Notes: a model not told the origin generated them from the sequence alone. Positions 43,250 to 52,482 are shown, numbered from the stretch's first letter. The stretch is 64,000 nt of DNA from Paenibacillus vietnamensis (GCF_020169515.1 NZ_JAHMHW010000013.1:1-64000); one strand, 5' to 3'. Program-made: numbers and translations.

Positions 43250-43639
43250 ATGAATAGGAATATTAGCCTTTACGAAGCGATCGGCGGACCTGAGACTTTA
43301 AGACTAATTGTTGAAGCTTTTTATCCCAAAGTACAGGCGCATCCGCTGCTCGGCCCTTTATTTCCGCAAGATATCGATCCTGTCAAGGAGAAGCAATATC
43401 AATTTTTGACCCAATTTTTCGGAGGCCCGTCTTTGTTTTCCGATCAATACGGACACCCGATGATGCGGGCGAGGCATTTGCCTTTCCCGATTACCCCGGA
43501 GCGCGCGGAAGCTTGGCTTGACTGCATGCGCAGGGCGCTGCAGGAGGTCGGTCTCGACGAACAGCTGCAGCGAATCGTGCTGGACAGGCTTTCGGGTCCC
43601 GCGCACCATTTCGTGAACACACCGAACGAGGAGACGTGA
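43250..43639 (+). CDS. Truncated haemoglobin (group II-like)
   Basis: A 129-aa haem protein of the 2/2 globin family. SLYEAIGGPETLRLIVEAFY begins helix A/B, HPMMRARHLPFPI contains the proximal His (second His, about residue 76), and AWLDCM is the typical G-helix start. Group II proteins in Firmicutes bind oxygen/NO and are linked to nitrosative or oxidative stress defence. ATG 43250 is chosen to fit the family; ATG 43238 sits right on the GGAG site. The next gene begins 5 bp after the stop. Confidence 0.92.
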   Translation: MNRNISLYEAIGGPETLRLIVEAFYPKVQAHPLLGPLFPQDIDPVKEKQYQFLTQFFGGPSLFSDQYGHPMMRARHLPFPITPERAEAWLDCMRRALQEVGLDEQLQRIVLDRLSGPAHHFVNTPNEET

Positions 43640-43644
43640 TTTAG

Positions 43645-44385
43645 ATGGAACCGCTCTACCAATCGAAAATCGAATGCATTTGCTGCGAGATGACATTCAC
43701 GACCTCCCGCGTCAGACCCAGCTTCAAGAAAGCGACGAAATCGGATTCCGATTTTTGCGGCTACTATAAATCGGAGATTAATCCCGATTATTACGTTGTC
43801 AGGGTTTGTCCGAGCTGCGGCTATGCTACGACCGAGAACGGTTTAGAGCGGTTAAGCGATTTACAGAAGAAACAGTATCATGAGAGGATCGGCTCGCGCT
43901 GGCAGCGACAGGAATACGGCGGCGAACGCAGCGTAACGCAGGCGATGAGATGTTACAAGCTTGCGCTGCTTTCCGCCCAGGCCGTAGGGGAGAAGGATCG
44001 CGTTATTGCCGGCCTGCTGCATCATATAGCCTGGCTGTACCGGTATGAAGCGAATCAGCATGAGGAAAAGAGATTTCTCCGTTTCGCCCTGCAGTCCTAC
44101 ATACGTGTCTACGAGACGGAGGGAGTCTCCCTCAACAATGCGAAGCTGATGTATCTGATCGGGGAGCTTTACAGGCGGATCGGCGAGGAGAACGATGCCG
44201 TCCGTTGGTTCTCCCGCGTCGTGAACGACAAGAAAATCGTCGACGCGGCGATGATACGCGCAAGCAGGGAGCAATGGCAGCTCATTCGCGAGGAAGCGGA
44301 AGCCAGACGGCTGGGCTCGTCCGGCGAATCCGCCCTGCCGGAATCGGACAACGGGGAAGAGAAGTCGATTTCGACATCGGCTTGA
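43645..44385 (+). CDS. DUF2225 family protein
   Basis: A 246-aa cytoplasmic protein. Residues 1-60 hold a zinc-ribbon-like part (CICCEMTF and CPSCGYATTENG), and about 75-210 form alpha-helical, TPR-like repeats (YKLALLSAQAVGEKDRVIAG; AKLMYLIGELYRRIGEENDA). It starts 5 bp after the globin gene and is probably cotranscribed. The function of DUF2225 is unknown. Confidence 0.9.
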   Translation: MEPLYQSKIECICCEMTFTTSRVRPSFKKATKSDSDFCGYYKSEINPDYYVVRVCPSCGYATTENGLERLSDLQKKQYHERIGSRWQRQEYGGERSVTQAMRCYKLALLSAQAVGEKDRVIAGLLHHIAWLYRYEANQHEEKRFLRFALQSYIRVYETEGVSLNNAKLMYLIGELYRRIGEENDAVRWFSRVVNDKKIVDAAMIRASREQWQLIREEAEARRLGSSGESALPESDNGEEKSISTSA

Positions 44386-44393
44386 CGGCCGCT

Positions 44394-44624
44394 TTAGCGG
44401 AGGACGCGGTCCGTCAGAAAGTAATCCCGGTCCGAGTCTAGGATGGTAACCTTGTTGTAGCAGCAGGGGAAGACGAGCAGCCGCTTCATGCCGCCCTTGA
44501 TCTCCTCCAGCTCGGAAGGACTCAAGGGAAGCAGCACGTTCTCCGTCTTGCAGAACGGGCAGGAAGCGACATACAGGTCGCCCATCACGATGTCATAAGG
44601 CCATGCTTTCTCGAAAGGGATCAT
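44394..44624 (-). CDS. Small Cys-motif hypothetical protein, 76 aa
   Basis: A 76-aa protein with CPFC (about residues 22-25) and a later CC pair (about 53-54), which could bind zinc or iron. The start ATG overlaps the stop of the upstream 56-aa gene as ATGA, evidence of translational coupling and that both are real. Convergent with the DUF2225 gene. No family recognised. Confidence 0.75.
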   Translation of the reverse strand: MIPFEKAWPYDIVMGDLYVASCPFCKTENVLLPLSPSELEEIKGGMKRLLVFPCCYNKVTILDSDRDYFLTDRVLR

Positions 44625-44791
44625 GGCTTTTTTTCGTCTCCGGACGGGGCCGGGCTTTCGTTTTTGGCCAGCTCCGCCAGCTTCTGCAGCAGGATATGGC
44701 GCGGCATATGCATCAGATGCTCGATCGGCACGCCCAGCTGCTCGGAAAGCTTGACGGCCGTTTCAGCCGAGATTTGCAACGGTTTGGACAT
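44621..44791 (-). CDS. Small hypothetical protein, 56 aa
   Basis: Begins MSKPLQISAETAVKLSEQLG and ends with a charged tail, mostly helical. ATG 44791 has GGAGG with 9-nt spacing, and the stop overlaps the next gene by ATGA. The frame is short but has native codon usage and both signals expected of an operon leader gene. The sequence (SEQLGVPIEHLMHMPRHIL) resembles helix-turn-helix-like segments found in small regulators; that is only a suggestion. Confidence 0.7.
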   Translation of the reverse strand: MSKPLQISAETAVKLSEQLGVPIEHLMHMPRHILLQKLAELAKNESPAPSGDEKKP

Positions 44792-44899
44792 GGTGTATTT
44801 CCTCCAATCTGGATATAATTAAGTTATACACCGCCGGGAAGGTTTGCGCAAATAAAAACGCGGCCCTTGCCCGGCTTTTCCATTGTGAGAGGAGATTGG

Positions 44900-46681
44900 A
44901 TGCAGATGGATCAACAATATCCGCAACGCTGGGATTTGGACGTCATTTACGAAGGAGGCTCGGCTTCTCCGGCTTTCGCCGCCGAATTGAAAGGGATCGA
45001 GACGGATATATCCGCGCTGTCCGTCGCATTGGACGGCAGCGTCGCCGAAGGGCTCGAGAAAACGGTAGACTTGCTGCAAAGCGTGCTTCTGCGCCTGCGC
45101 CAATCGGAATCGTTTGTCTCCTGCTTATGGGCCCAGAACGTGAAGGATGCCGCCGCAGGCTCGCTGAATGACAGAGTGAAGAACATCGGTGCCAGATTTC
45201 TGGGGGTGCTGACCCGGTTCGATAACCGGCTGCGGGAGCTGACCGAAGAGGAATGGGCCGGTCTGTTGAAGCGGGAGGGGCTTTCCGAAGTCGCCTTCAA
45301 CCTGGAGGAGCGCCGGGAGCTGGCCAAGAAGAAGCTTCCGCCCGAGCTGGAGGCGCTTGCCGGAGATTTGGCGGTAGACGGCTATCACGGCTGGGGGGAC
45401 TTCTACAACGTCATCGTAGCGCGGGCTAAATTTAAAGCGGCCGGGAAGGACGGCGAAGAAACGGCGCTGTCCGCTGGGCAAATGCATAACCGGCTGTCTG
45501 ACGGCGACCGGGCCGTCCGGCAGGCGGCATTCGCGGAATGGGAAAGAGAATGGGGCGAACAGGCGGAGTTGTGCGCCGAGACGCTGAACCGCATTTCGGG
45601 CTTCCGCCTGAAGCTGTATGAGAAACGCGGTTGGCAGTCGGTGCTGCAGGAGCCGCTGCAGATGAACCGGATGAGCGAGGCAACGCTGCAGGCGATGTGG
45701 GCGGCCATCGAGGAAAGCAAGCCCGTGCTTGTCCGTTATTTGGAGCGCAAGGCGAAGCTGCTGGGCGTCGGCAAGCTGGACTGGCACGACGTGGAGGCGC
45801 CGATCGGCTCCGCGACGCGGACGATTCCGTACGATGACGCGGCCGCCTTTATCGTCGAGCAATTCCGGACGTTCAGCCCGGAGCTGGCGGAGTTTTCCGA
45901 AATGGCGTTCCGGGATGCCTGGATCGAAGCGGAGGACCGTGCAGGCAAACGTCCCGGAGGCTTCTGCACCGCCTTTCCGAAGAGCGGGCAAACCCGCATT
46001 TTCATGACCTACTCGGGAACGGCCTCGAATGTCTCGACGCTGGCGCATGAGCTCGGCCACGCTTATCATCAGCATGTGATGAACGATCTCCCGGCTTTGT
46101 CGCAGGAGTATGCGATGAACGTTGCCGAGACGGCATCCACGTTCGCGGAAATGATCGTGTCCGATTGCGCCCTGAAGGCGGCAGAGGGCGACGAGGAGAA
46201 GCTTGGCCTGCTGGAGGATAAAATTCAGCGCTCCGTCGCCTTTTTCATGAACATTCATGCGCGCTTCCTGTTCGAAACCCGGTTTTATGAACGCCGCAAG
46301 GAAGGGCTTGTTTCGGTGGAGGAGCTGAACGGTCTGATGGAAGCCGCACAGCGTGAAGCTTACTGCGGAGCGCTCGGGGAAGCTCACCCGCACTTCTGGG
46401 CATCGAAGCTTCATTTTTACTTGACCGATGTGCCATTCTACAACTTCCCTTATACGTTTGGCTATTTGTTCAGCGCCGGCCTGTACGCGAGGTCTCTGAA
46501 GGAAGGGGCCGGCTTCAAGGACCGTTACGTCGCGCTGCTGCGGGATACGGGCAGGATGAGCGTGGAGCGGCTTGCGCAGGAGCATCTTGGCGTGAACGTG
46601 GAGGAAATCGGCTTCTGGCGCGATGCGGTAGCATTGACGGCCGCCGATGTGGAGCAGTTTATTGAGATGACGAACGAATAA
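44900..46681 (+). CDS. pepF: M3-family oligoendopeptidase (PepF-like)
   Basis: A 593-aa cytoplasmic metallopeptidase cutting short peptides. The zinc motif HELGHAYHQH is at about residues 381-390 with the third ligand Glu in NVAETASTFAEM (about 408), and the N-terminal oligopeptidase F domain spans about 1-190. AGGAG lies 5 nt before ATG 44900. Stands alone and ends in a strong terminator. Confidence 0.93.
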   Translation: MQMDQQYPQRWDLDVIYEGGSASPAFAAELKGIETDISALSVALDGSVAEGLEKTVDLLQSVLLRLRQSESFVSCLWAQNVKDAAAGSLNDRVKNIGARFLGVLTRFDNRLRELTEEEWAGLLKREGLSEVAFNLEERRELAKKKLPPELEALAGDLAVDGYHGWGDFYNVIVARAKFKAAGKDGEETALSAGQMHNRLSDGDRAVRQAAFAEWEREWGEQAELCAETLNRISGFRLKLYEKRGWQSVLQEPLQMNRMSEATLQAMWAAIEESKPVLVRYLERKAKLLGVGKLDWHDVEAPIGSATRTIPYDDAAAFIVEQFRTFSPELAEFSEMAFRDAWIEAEDRAGKRPGGFCTAFPKSGQTRIFMTYSGTASNVSTLAHELGHAYHQHVMNDLPALSQEYAMNVAETASTFAEMIVSDCALKAAEGDEEKLGLLEDKIQRSVAFFMNIHARFLFETRFYERRKEGLVSVEELNGLMEAAQREAYCGALGEAHPHFWASKLHFYLTDVPFYNFPYTFGYLFSAGLYARSLKEGAGFKDRYVALLRDTGRMSVERLAQEHLGVNVEEIGFWRDAVALTAADVEQFIEMTNE

Positions 46682-46689
46682 ACGCACGT

Positions 46690-46740
46690 GTTTGCAGCCG
46701 GCAGCCGGCTCCCGCATGATCGGGAAGCGGCTGCCGGCTA
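46690..46740 (+). terminator. Intrinsic terminator after pepF
   Basis: Long stem GCAGCCGGCAGCCGGCTCCC pairing with the inverse sequence to 46739, followed by AAAATGG rather than a T-run, so strength is uncertain. Confidence 0.65.
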
Positions 46741-46748
46741 AAAATGGT

Positions 46749-46777
46749 TTGACAACCGCCAGGAAGGTTGCTATTAT
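46749..46777 (+). promoter_or_regulatory. Strong sigma-A promoter of the monooxygenase operon
   Basis: TTGACA (46749-46754), a 17-bp spacer and TATTAT (46772-46777). It is the best promoter in the window. Transcription starting near 46785 reads through the hairpin at 46834-46873 before the gene, so expression is probably attenuated. Confidence 0.75.
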
Positions 46778-46833
46778 ACATCCATATAAATCATATTAAA
46801 CGACTAGGAATAATGAGTTTTTATCGACCGGAT

Positions 46834-46873
46834 AGCCGGAGACAAGAGCAGTTTGGCTCGTCTCCGGCTTTTT
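46834..46873 (+). terminator. Leader terminator/attenuator of the first monooxygenase
   Basis: Stem AGCCGGAGAC / GTCTCCGGCT with inner GAGC/GCTC, followed by six T, placed between promoter and gene. The preceding TATCGACCGG and the CCGGAGACA arm recur at 49438-49460 ahead of the second monooxygenase. A transcription-attenuating leader is likely; what it senses is unknown. I see none of the conserved junctions of the SAM-I riboswitch or a T-box. Confidence 0.65.
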
Positions 46874-46909
46874 TGCGCTTGTTATTCCCAAACGGAAAGA
46901 GGCATAACG

Positions 46910-48244
46910 ATGAGCAAGCAGAGGAAGCAAGTGCATTTGAATGTATTTTTGAGAGCGGCGGGGCATCATGCGGCGGCATGGAGGCATCCGAAGACGACAC
47001 CCGAGCAAAGCTTTGAATTCGAGTACTATAAAAAGCTGGCGCTCACAGCGGAGCGCGGGCTGCTCGATTCCGTATTTATGGCGGACGGCTACGTGGGCAC
47101 CGGGCGCAGGCTTGAGCCGTTTACGCTGCTGTCGGCCCTGGCTTCGGTCACTTCGAATATCGGATTGATAGGCACGGTCGGAACGACGTATAACGAGCCC
47201 TTCCACGTCGCACGCAAGTTCGCATCGCTCGACCGGATCAGCGGAGGGCGCTCCGGCTGGAATATCGTAACGGGCCATACGGACGCAACCGCTTTTAATT
47301 TCGGCAAGGAGTCCCATTTGGAGCATTCGGAGCGCTACCGGTGGGCGGAGGAATTTGTCGAGGTGACGAAGCAGCTGTGGGACAGCTGGGAGGAGGAGGC
47401 TCTTGTATTCGACAAGCAGTCCGGCGTTCAGTTTGACGAAAGCCGTCTGCATGAAATCAATTACCGCGGCTCGGTGTATGCCGTCAAAGGACCGCTCAAC
47501 ATACCGCGCCCGCCTCAGGGTTATCCGGTGCTCGTCCAGGCCGGCTCCTCCGAAAGCGGCAAGGAGCTTGCCGCACGGACGGCCGAGGTAATATTTACGG
47601 CGCAGCCGACGCTTCACGAGGGGCAGGCCTTTTATGCGGATGTGAAAGGCAGGCTGTCCAAATATGGAAGGTCGCACGAACTGCTGCTGATTTTGCCGGG
47701 CTTCAGTCCGATCATTGGCGACACGGCAGCGGAGGCGCAGGAGCTGGAGGATGAGCTGAACGCCTTCCATGACGCGAACGATGCGGTCGCCAAGCTGTCG
47801 GAGAGGATCGGCATCGACCTGACGGGTTATGCGCTCGACGGACCTATTCCGCCGATCGTCGATCCGAAAGGCATCGATACCGTCAACGGTAGCAAAAGCC
47901 GGCATCAGCTTATCATCGACATGCTGCGCAGCGATCCGCAGCTGACGCTGCGCCAGGTCGTTAACCGCTTGGCAGGCGCGCGCGGCCATCTTACGTTCAC
48001 GGGTACGCCGATCCAGGTGGCCGACGTCATCGAGGAATGGATTCAAACGCATACTGCCGACGGGTTTAATCTGATGCCTCCGATTTATCCCCAGGGGCTC
48101 GACGATTTTGTCGATAAAGTCGTTCCGGAGCTGCAAAACCGCGGCCTGTTCCGCACGGCTTACGAAGGCTCCACGCTGAGGGAGAACCTGGGGCTTGCCT
48201 ATCCGGAAAATTCCTTTGCGGCTAAGCTTGCCTCTTCGGAGTGA
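46910..48244 (+). CDS. NtaA/SnaA/DszA-type FMN-dependent monooxygenase 1
   Basis: A 444-aa bacterial-luciferase-like monooxygenase. Conserved segments include GVGTT...EPFHVARKFASLD, GWNIVTGHTDATAFNFG, LNIPRPPQGYPVLVQAGSSE (flavin phosphate region) and FVDKVVPELQNRGLFRTAYEG at the C terminus. Such enzymes use FMNH2 from a reductase to desulfurise sulfones or break C-N bonds and are common in sulfur-scavenging operons. ATG 46910 follows AAAGAGG. A closely related paralogue lies at 49519. Substrate not determined. Confidence 0.9.
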   Translation: MSKQRKQVHLNVFLRAAGHHAAAWRHPKTTPEQSFEFEYYKKLALTAERGLLDSVFMADGYVGTGRRLEPFTLLSALASVTSNIGLIGTVGTTYNEPFHVARKFASLDRISGGRSGWNIVTGHTDATAFNFGKESHLEHSERYRWAEEFVEVTKQLWDSWEEEALVFDKQSGVQFDESRLHEINYRGSVYAVKGPLNIPRPPQGYPVLVQAGSSESGKELAARTAEVIFTAQPTLHEGQAFYADVKGRLSKYGRSHELLLILPGFSPIIGDTAAEAQELEDELNAFHDANDAVAKLSERIGIDLTGYALDGPIPPIVDPKGIDTVNGSKSRHQLIIDMLRSDPQLTLRQVVNRLAGARGHLTFTGTPIQVADVIEEWIQTHTADGFNLMPPIYPQGLDDFVDKVVPELQNRGLFRTAYEGSTLRENLGLAYPENSFAAKLASSE

Positions 48245-48269
48245 GTGGGGCAGGGCAGGTGACAGTCAC

Positions 48270-49433
48270 TTGAGATTAAGCACCGTAATTGCGATTGCCT
48301 TCAGCTTTCAATTGATGATGAACATAACGAGGCCGCTCGTCACCCTCTACGCCATCAGCCTCGGAGCCAACGCGGTCGGGATCGGGGCGATCACGGCGGC
48401 GTATGCGCTGTTTCCGCTTCTGTTCGCGATTCCGATCGGCAAGGCTGCCGATGCGATTGGCGACCGGGCTCCGGTCCGGATTGGCGTTGCGGGTATGATG
48501 GCGGGCACTGCGCTGCCGTTTTTGTTTCCGGAAATATGGTCGTTGTACGCTTCCCAGGCCCTCATCGGCGTTTCGCATATTTTTATAAGCATTTCGCTGC
48601 AAAACCTGATCGGAAACATGTCAAACTCCCAAAACCGCGATCACCATTTCGGCTTGTTCAGCATGGCCGTTGCGCTTTCGGGCATTGCCGGCCCCATACT
48701 CGGCGGCCTGCTTGCAGATTTCGGCTCGTACGGGTTCGCGTTCGGAATCGCTGCGGTGACCGGCCTTGTACCGATGGCGTTCTCCGTGCTGCTGCCGCAT
48801 TTGAGGCGGGAGCGCAAGCAGGAGGAGGATGCCGGGACGAAGGGCTCCGCATTGGAGCTGCTCCGGATTCCGCCGCTGCGCAAGGCGCTGGCTTCTAGCG
48901 CGCTCGTTTTGTATTCGCGGGATGTGTATGTGGCTTATTTTCCGCTGTTCGCCAGCGAATGGGGGATGTCGGCTTCGACGATCGGCTGGATCATCGGCGT
49001 ACAGGGATTAACGATGGTATTGGTCAGGCTGTTTTTGGCCCGTCTGACGGAACGCTTCGGCAGAGAGCCTATTCTTTGGGCGTCTATCGTGCTCGCAGGC
49101 GTAGCTTTTCTGCTTGTTCCTCTGACGCAGAACACGCTGCTATGCGGATTACTAAGCGCTTTGATGGGAGCGGGCTTAGGCTGCGGCCAGCCGCTGTCCA
49201 TGACGACCACGTACAATGCTTCCCCGAAGCACAGAACCGGCGAGGTGCTGGGGCTCAGAATGGCTTCGAACCGCCTGTCCCAAATGCTTGCTCCGTTATT
49301 TTTCGGTATGGTTGGGGCTTGGTCCGGGATTATTGCGATTTTTTATGTGAGCGGAGCGTTTCTGATCGGGGGCGCCTTTTTGACGACAAGCTCGGCAAGA
49401 AAAAGGCAGGCAGCCTCCGTCAACGATACTTAA
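48270..49433 (+). CDS. MFS transporter
   Basis: A 387-aa major facilitator with twelve predicted TM segments and the loop 2-3 signature GKAADAIGDRAPVRIG (about residues 57-72). TTG 48270 follows AGGTGA by 7 nt; an earlier in-frame codon at 48195 would overlap the monooxygenase and lacks a site. Placed between two FMN monooxygenases, it probably imports or exports their substrate or product. The direction of transport is not visible. Confidence 0.88.
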   Translation: MRLSTVIAIAFSFQLMMNITRPLVTLYAISLGANAVGIGAITAAYALFPLLFAIPIGKAADAIGDRAPVRIGVAGMMAGTALPFLFPEIWSLYASQALIGVSHIFISISLQNLIGNMSNSQNRDHHFGLFSMAVALSGIAGPILGGLLADFGSYGFAFGIAAVTGLVPMAFSVLLPHLRRERKQEEDAGTKGSALELLRIPPLRKALASSALVLYSRDVYVAYFPLFASEWGMSASTIGWIIGVQGLTMVLVRLFLARLTERFGREPILWASIVLAGVAFLLVPLTQNTLLCGLLSALMGAGLGCGQPLSMTTTYNASPKHRTGEVLGLRMASNRLSQMLAPLFFGMVGAWSGIIAIFYVSGAFLIGGAFLTTSSARKRQAASVNDT

Positions 49434-49454
49434 CCGATATCGACCGGTCGACCG

Positions 49455-49484
49455 GAGACAGGCCATCAGGCTTGTCTCTTTTTT
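49455..49484 (+). terminator. Terminator/attenuator before the second monooxygenase
   Basis: Stem GAGACAGGCC / GGCTTGTCTC, loop ATCA and seven T, lying 35 bp before the next start. The upstream part (ATCGACCGG, CCGGAGACA) matches the leader at 46825-46843. It may end the first unit or attenuate read-through. Confidence 0.7.
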
Positions 49485-49518
49485 ATACCACACTACAAAC
49501 GCTTGGAGGAAAAAAGAA

Positions 49519-50853
49519 ATGAGCAACCAGCAACGAAAGCTTCACCTTAACGCTTTTATATCGGGAACAGGGCATCATGAGGCAGCCTGGCGCTATCCGG
49601 ACAGCACGCCGGAGCAGGGGCTGAGCATCCGCCATTATCAGAAAATCGCCCAAACTGCGGAGCGAGGGCTGCTCGACTCGCTGTTCGTAGCCGACGGCTA
49701 TTCCGGACGTTCGTCCGGCAAGCTGGAGCCGTTCACGCAGCTGGCTGCTTTGGCAGCCGTTACGGAGAGGATCGGCTTGATCGCCACGGTCGGTACGACC
49801 TATTACGAGCCCTTCCACGTCGCCCGAAAATTCGCATCCCTCGACCACATCAGCAACGGCCGCGCGGGCTGGAACATCGTCACGACGGGAACCGAATCGA
49901 CAGCATATAATTTCGGCCTCGACGCCCATCCGGAGCATTCGCTCCGTTACGAATATGCCGAGGAATTCGTTGAGCTGACCAAGCAGCTGTGGGACAGCTG
50001 GGAGGACGACGCGGTCAAATACGACAAGGCAAACGGCGTTCAGATCGACGACAGCAAGGTGCATGAAATCAACTTTAAGGGCGAGTACTATTCGGTAAAA
50101 GGGCCGCTCAATATTCCGCGCCCGCCTCAGGGTTATCCGGTACTCGTGCAAGCGGGCTCGTCGGAGACGGGCAAGGAGCTGGCGGCCAAGACGGCCGAGG
50201 TTGTGTTCACTGCGCAGCAGACGCTGGAAGAGGCGCAGGCGTTTTACTCGGACGTTAAATCGAGGCTGGCCAAATACGGGCGTACACCGGATCAGCTGCA
50301 TATCCTTCCGGGCTTAAGCCCGATTATTGCGGATACGGAGGCGGAAGCAAGGGATATCGAGGACGAGCTGAACGGCTATGTCAACCTGGATTCGGCGGTC
50401 CGGAGGTTATCCGGCCGGGTCGGCATCGATTTGTCGGCTTATCCGCTTGACGGTCCGCTGCCGATCGACGATCTGCCCGGCATCGACGCCATTAACGGGC
50501 GCAAGGGACGCTATCAGCTGGTGGTGGATCTGGCAGTGCGCGAAAATCTGACGATCCGCGAGCTTACGCGCAGATTGGCCGGAGCCCGCGGTCACATTAC
50601 ATTCACGGGAACGCCGGTCCAATTGGCGGACGTGATCGAGCGCTGGTTCAAAAACGGCGGCGCGGAAGGCTTCAATATTATGCCGCAGCTGTATCCGAGC
50701 GGGCTTGAAGCGTTCGTGGATAAGGTCGTTCCGGAGCTGCAAAACCGCGGCCTGTTCCGTACGGCTTACGAAGGGACGACGCTTCGCGAGAATCTCGGGC
50801 TCGTGCGTCCGGCGAACACCCGCCACCAGTCAGGCCTAAAGGCGGGGCTATAA
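49519..50853 (+). CDS. NtaA/SnaA/DszA-type FMN-dependent monooxygenase 2
   Basis: A 444-aa paralogue of the enzyme at 46910, identical in length and sharing most conserved blocks (NIPRPPQGYPVLVQAGSSE, KVVPELQNRGLFRTAYEG), but with differences around the active site (GWNIVTTGTESTAYNFG). GGAGG precedes ATG 49519. It arose by gene duplication, apparently together with its leader hairpin. No flavin reductase gene is in the window. Confidence 0.9.
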   Translation: MSNQQRKLHLNAFISGTGHHEAAWRYPDSTPEQGLSIRHYQKIAQTAERGLLDSLFVADGYSGRSSGKLEPFTQLAALAAVTERIGLIATVGTTYYEPFHVARKFASLDHISNGRAGWNIVTTGTESTAYNFGLDAHPEHSLRYEYAEEFVELTKQLWDSWEDDAVKYDKANGVQIDDSKVHEINFKGEYYSVKGPLNIPRPPQGYPVLVQAGSSETGKELAAKTAEVVFTAQQTLEEAQAFYSDVKSRLAKYGRTPDQLHILPGLSPIIADTEAEARDIEDELNGYVNLDSAVRRLSGRVGIDLSAYPLDGPLPIDDLPGIDAINGRKGRYQLVVDLAVRENLTIRELTRRLAGARGHITFTGTPVQLADVIERWFKNGGAEGFNIMPQLYPSGLEAFVDKVVPELQNRGLFRTAYEGTTLRENLGLVRPANTRHQSGLKAGL

Positions 50854-50854
50854 G

Positions 50855-52192
50855 ATGAAAGGCCTGACTCGCAGGAAGGCAGTTAAGCTGTTCGTTCCAT
50901 TGCTTGTCATCGTGCTGCTGGCGTCCTGCGCGGAGCCCGCCGGCAAGGAAGCGGGCTCCGCGGATGAAACGCCGCCTCCCGAGCCCGTGAAGCTATATTT
51001 GTACGTGACCGGTCCTACGCTGACGAATACGGAATTCAAAACTCTGATTGCCGAGCCGGTAAACAAAAAATATCCGCATATTACAATCGAGAGGATCGAA
51101 GCGCTGGAAGGCGTGACGGTGCAGGAGGTGTTCACGACGAAGCCGGCTCCGGACTTGACGCTGATCATTAATCCGCAGCCGCTGATCCGATTGAATGTGG
51201 TGGAGGATCTCCGTCCCTGGATTGATAAATATCAGTTTGACGAAAGCCGCTTGAAGCCGGTTCTTTACGAGCATATCAAGGAGTTCGGGGAAATCGGAGA
51301 AATCGTCTCGCTTCCGTTTAATTCCAATCAGGCCATTCTCTATTACAATAAAGATATTTTCGATAAATTCGGAGTGGAGTACCCTCCTAACGGCAAGCAG
51401 CTTACGCTGGAAGAGGTGCTGAAGCTCGGGAAGAAGCTGACGAGAACCGACGACGACGGCGCACGCTATATCGGTTACGATACGGGCGGCCCTACGGCGC
51501 TCATGCGGGATTTGGCGCTGCCGGTGCTGGATTCCGAGACGGGAGATCCGCTTCTGACTAAGCTGCCGGAGTGGACGAAAATATTCCAGTTCCTTCAGCA
51601 ATCGTACGAGGTGCCGGGATACATAGGCCCAAATAACGAGTTCTCGTATGGCCGCGATGCGTTCATCAAGGATAAAAATCTGGCGCTCCGAGTGGCGAAT
51701 CTGGCCAATATGGTCGGTCCGCTGGAGGAGCTGCGGCAGCAGGGCGAGGAGATGAATTGGGACATCGCGCCTACGCCCAATTTCGAGGACAGGCTGGGCA
51801 AAGCACGGGAGGCGCAGGTGCATTCCTTCGTCATATCGAATACGAGCAAGCATAAGGAAGAGGCTTTTTTGGCCATCACGCATATTCTTTCGGATGAGGT
51901 GCAGCGCCTTCTTTCGCGCAACGCGCGCGTGCCGGCTATCATCAATCCCGAGCTCGAGAAGGAGTTCGGCGCCGATGTGCCGGTGCTTGAAGGTAAGCAT
52001 ATAGAAAATGTGTTTGTTGGCGAGCAGCAAAAAAATCATAAGATTCACCGATACGAGGACCAGGTGACGAAGTTTGTGACGGAAGCGGCCGAACAGGTCG
52101 CCGTAGGCGGCGCTGACGTCAATACGGCGCTCCGAAATGCGGAAGAAGCGATCGGACGTGAAATCGAAACGATCCGGAATACGGAAGAATGA
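50855..52192 (+). CDS. Extracellular solute-binding lipoprotein
   Basis: A 445-aa lipoprotein with signal peptide and lipobox LASC (Cys25), a short Glu/Pro linker and a family-1 sugar-type binding domain (YYNKDIFDKFGVEYPPNG, AFIKDKNLALRVANLANMVG). It starts 1 bp after the monooxygenase stop, so it is in the same operon, yet no permease or ATPase follows; it would need partners elsewhere or act as an orphan receptor. Confidence 0.88.
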   Translation: MKGLTRRKAVKLFVPLLVIVLLASCAEPAGKEAGSADETPPPEPVKLYLYVTGPTLTNTEFKTLIAEPVNKKYPHITIERIEALEGVTVQEVFTTKPAPDLTLIINPQPLIRLNVVEDLRPWIDKYQFDESRLKPVLYEHIKEFGEIGEIVSLPFNSNQAILYYNKDIFDKFGVEYPPNGKQLTLEEVLKLGKKLTRTDDDGARYIGYDTGGPTALMRDLALPVLDSETGDPLLTKLPEWTKIFQFLQQSYEVPGYIGPNNEFSYGRDAFIKDKNLALRVANLANMVGPLEELRQQGEEMNWDIAPTPNFEDRLGKAREAQVHSFVISNTSKHKEEAFLAITHILSDEVQRLLSRNARVPAIINPELEKEFGADVPVLEGKHIENVFVGEQQKNHKIHRYEDQVTKFVTEAAEQVAVGGADVNTALRNAEEAIGREIETIRNTEE

Positions 52193-52289
52193 AGTAGCAA
52201 AACCCTCAGAGTTGCTGAAAAAAACGGCAGCTTTGGGGGTCGTTGTCTTGTGCGGGAACGGAGGCGGCTCGCCTGCGAGTGATATTCCG

Positions 52290-52482
52290 TTCCGCTGTAC
52301 AAAATGCATCAGTAACCTGACATGAAGGAAACTTTTATGCGTGAGCATGCACTTTTGCAGCGGAATTTTCCGAATGCAGGCTCATACAGCCTTTCAGGCA
52401 ATAATCTGCTGCATAAACTGCAGCAGGGCTGCACGCCGCACCGACACACATCCATTCTGCTGTACATACTGCAGCAGTCATA
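52290..52482. repeat. Palindromic repeat array, same family as 1-282 and 18577-18790
   Basis: CTGCTGCA-taaac-TGCAGCAG (52406-52426) and CTGCTGTA-catac-TGCAGCAG (52457-52477) are 51 bp apart, the same centre spacing as two palindromes at 114 and 165. Degenerate members lie near 52296 (CGCTGTA-caaaa-TGCATCAG) and 52355 (GCATGCA-ctttt-GCAGCGG). It fills the gene-free 52193-52619, which also holds a hairpin with CCCTCAGAGTTGCTG near 52203-52240 lacking a clear T-run. Confidence 0.75.

Noticed and set aside
46780..46909. SAM-I riboswitch or T-box upstream of the first monooxygenase
   Set aside because: Only a single terminator-like hairpin is visible; the conserved multi-helix junction of SAM-I and the T-box sequence are absent.
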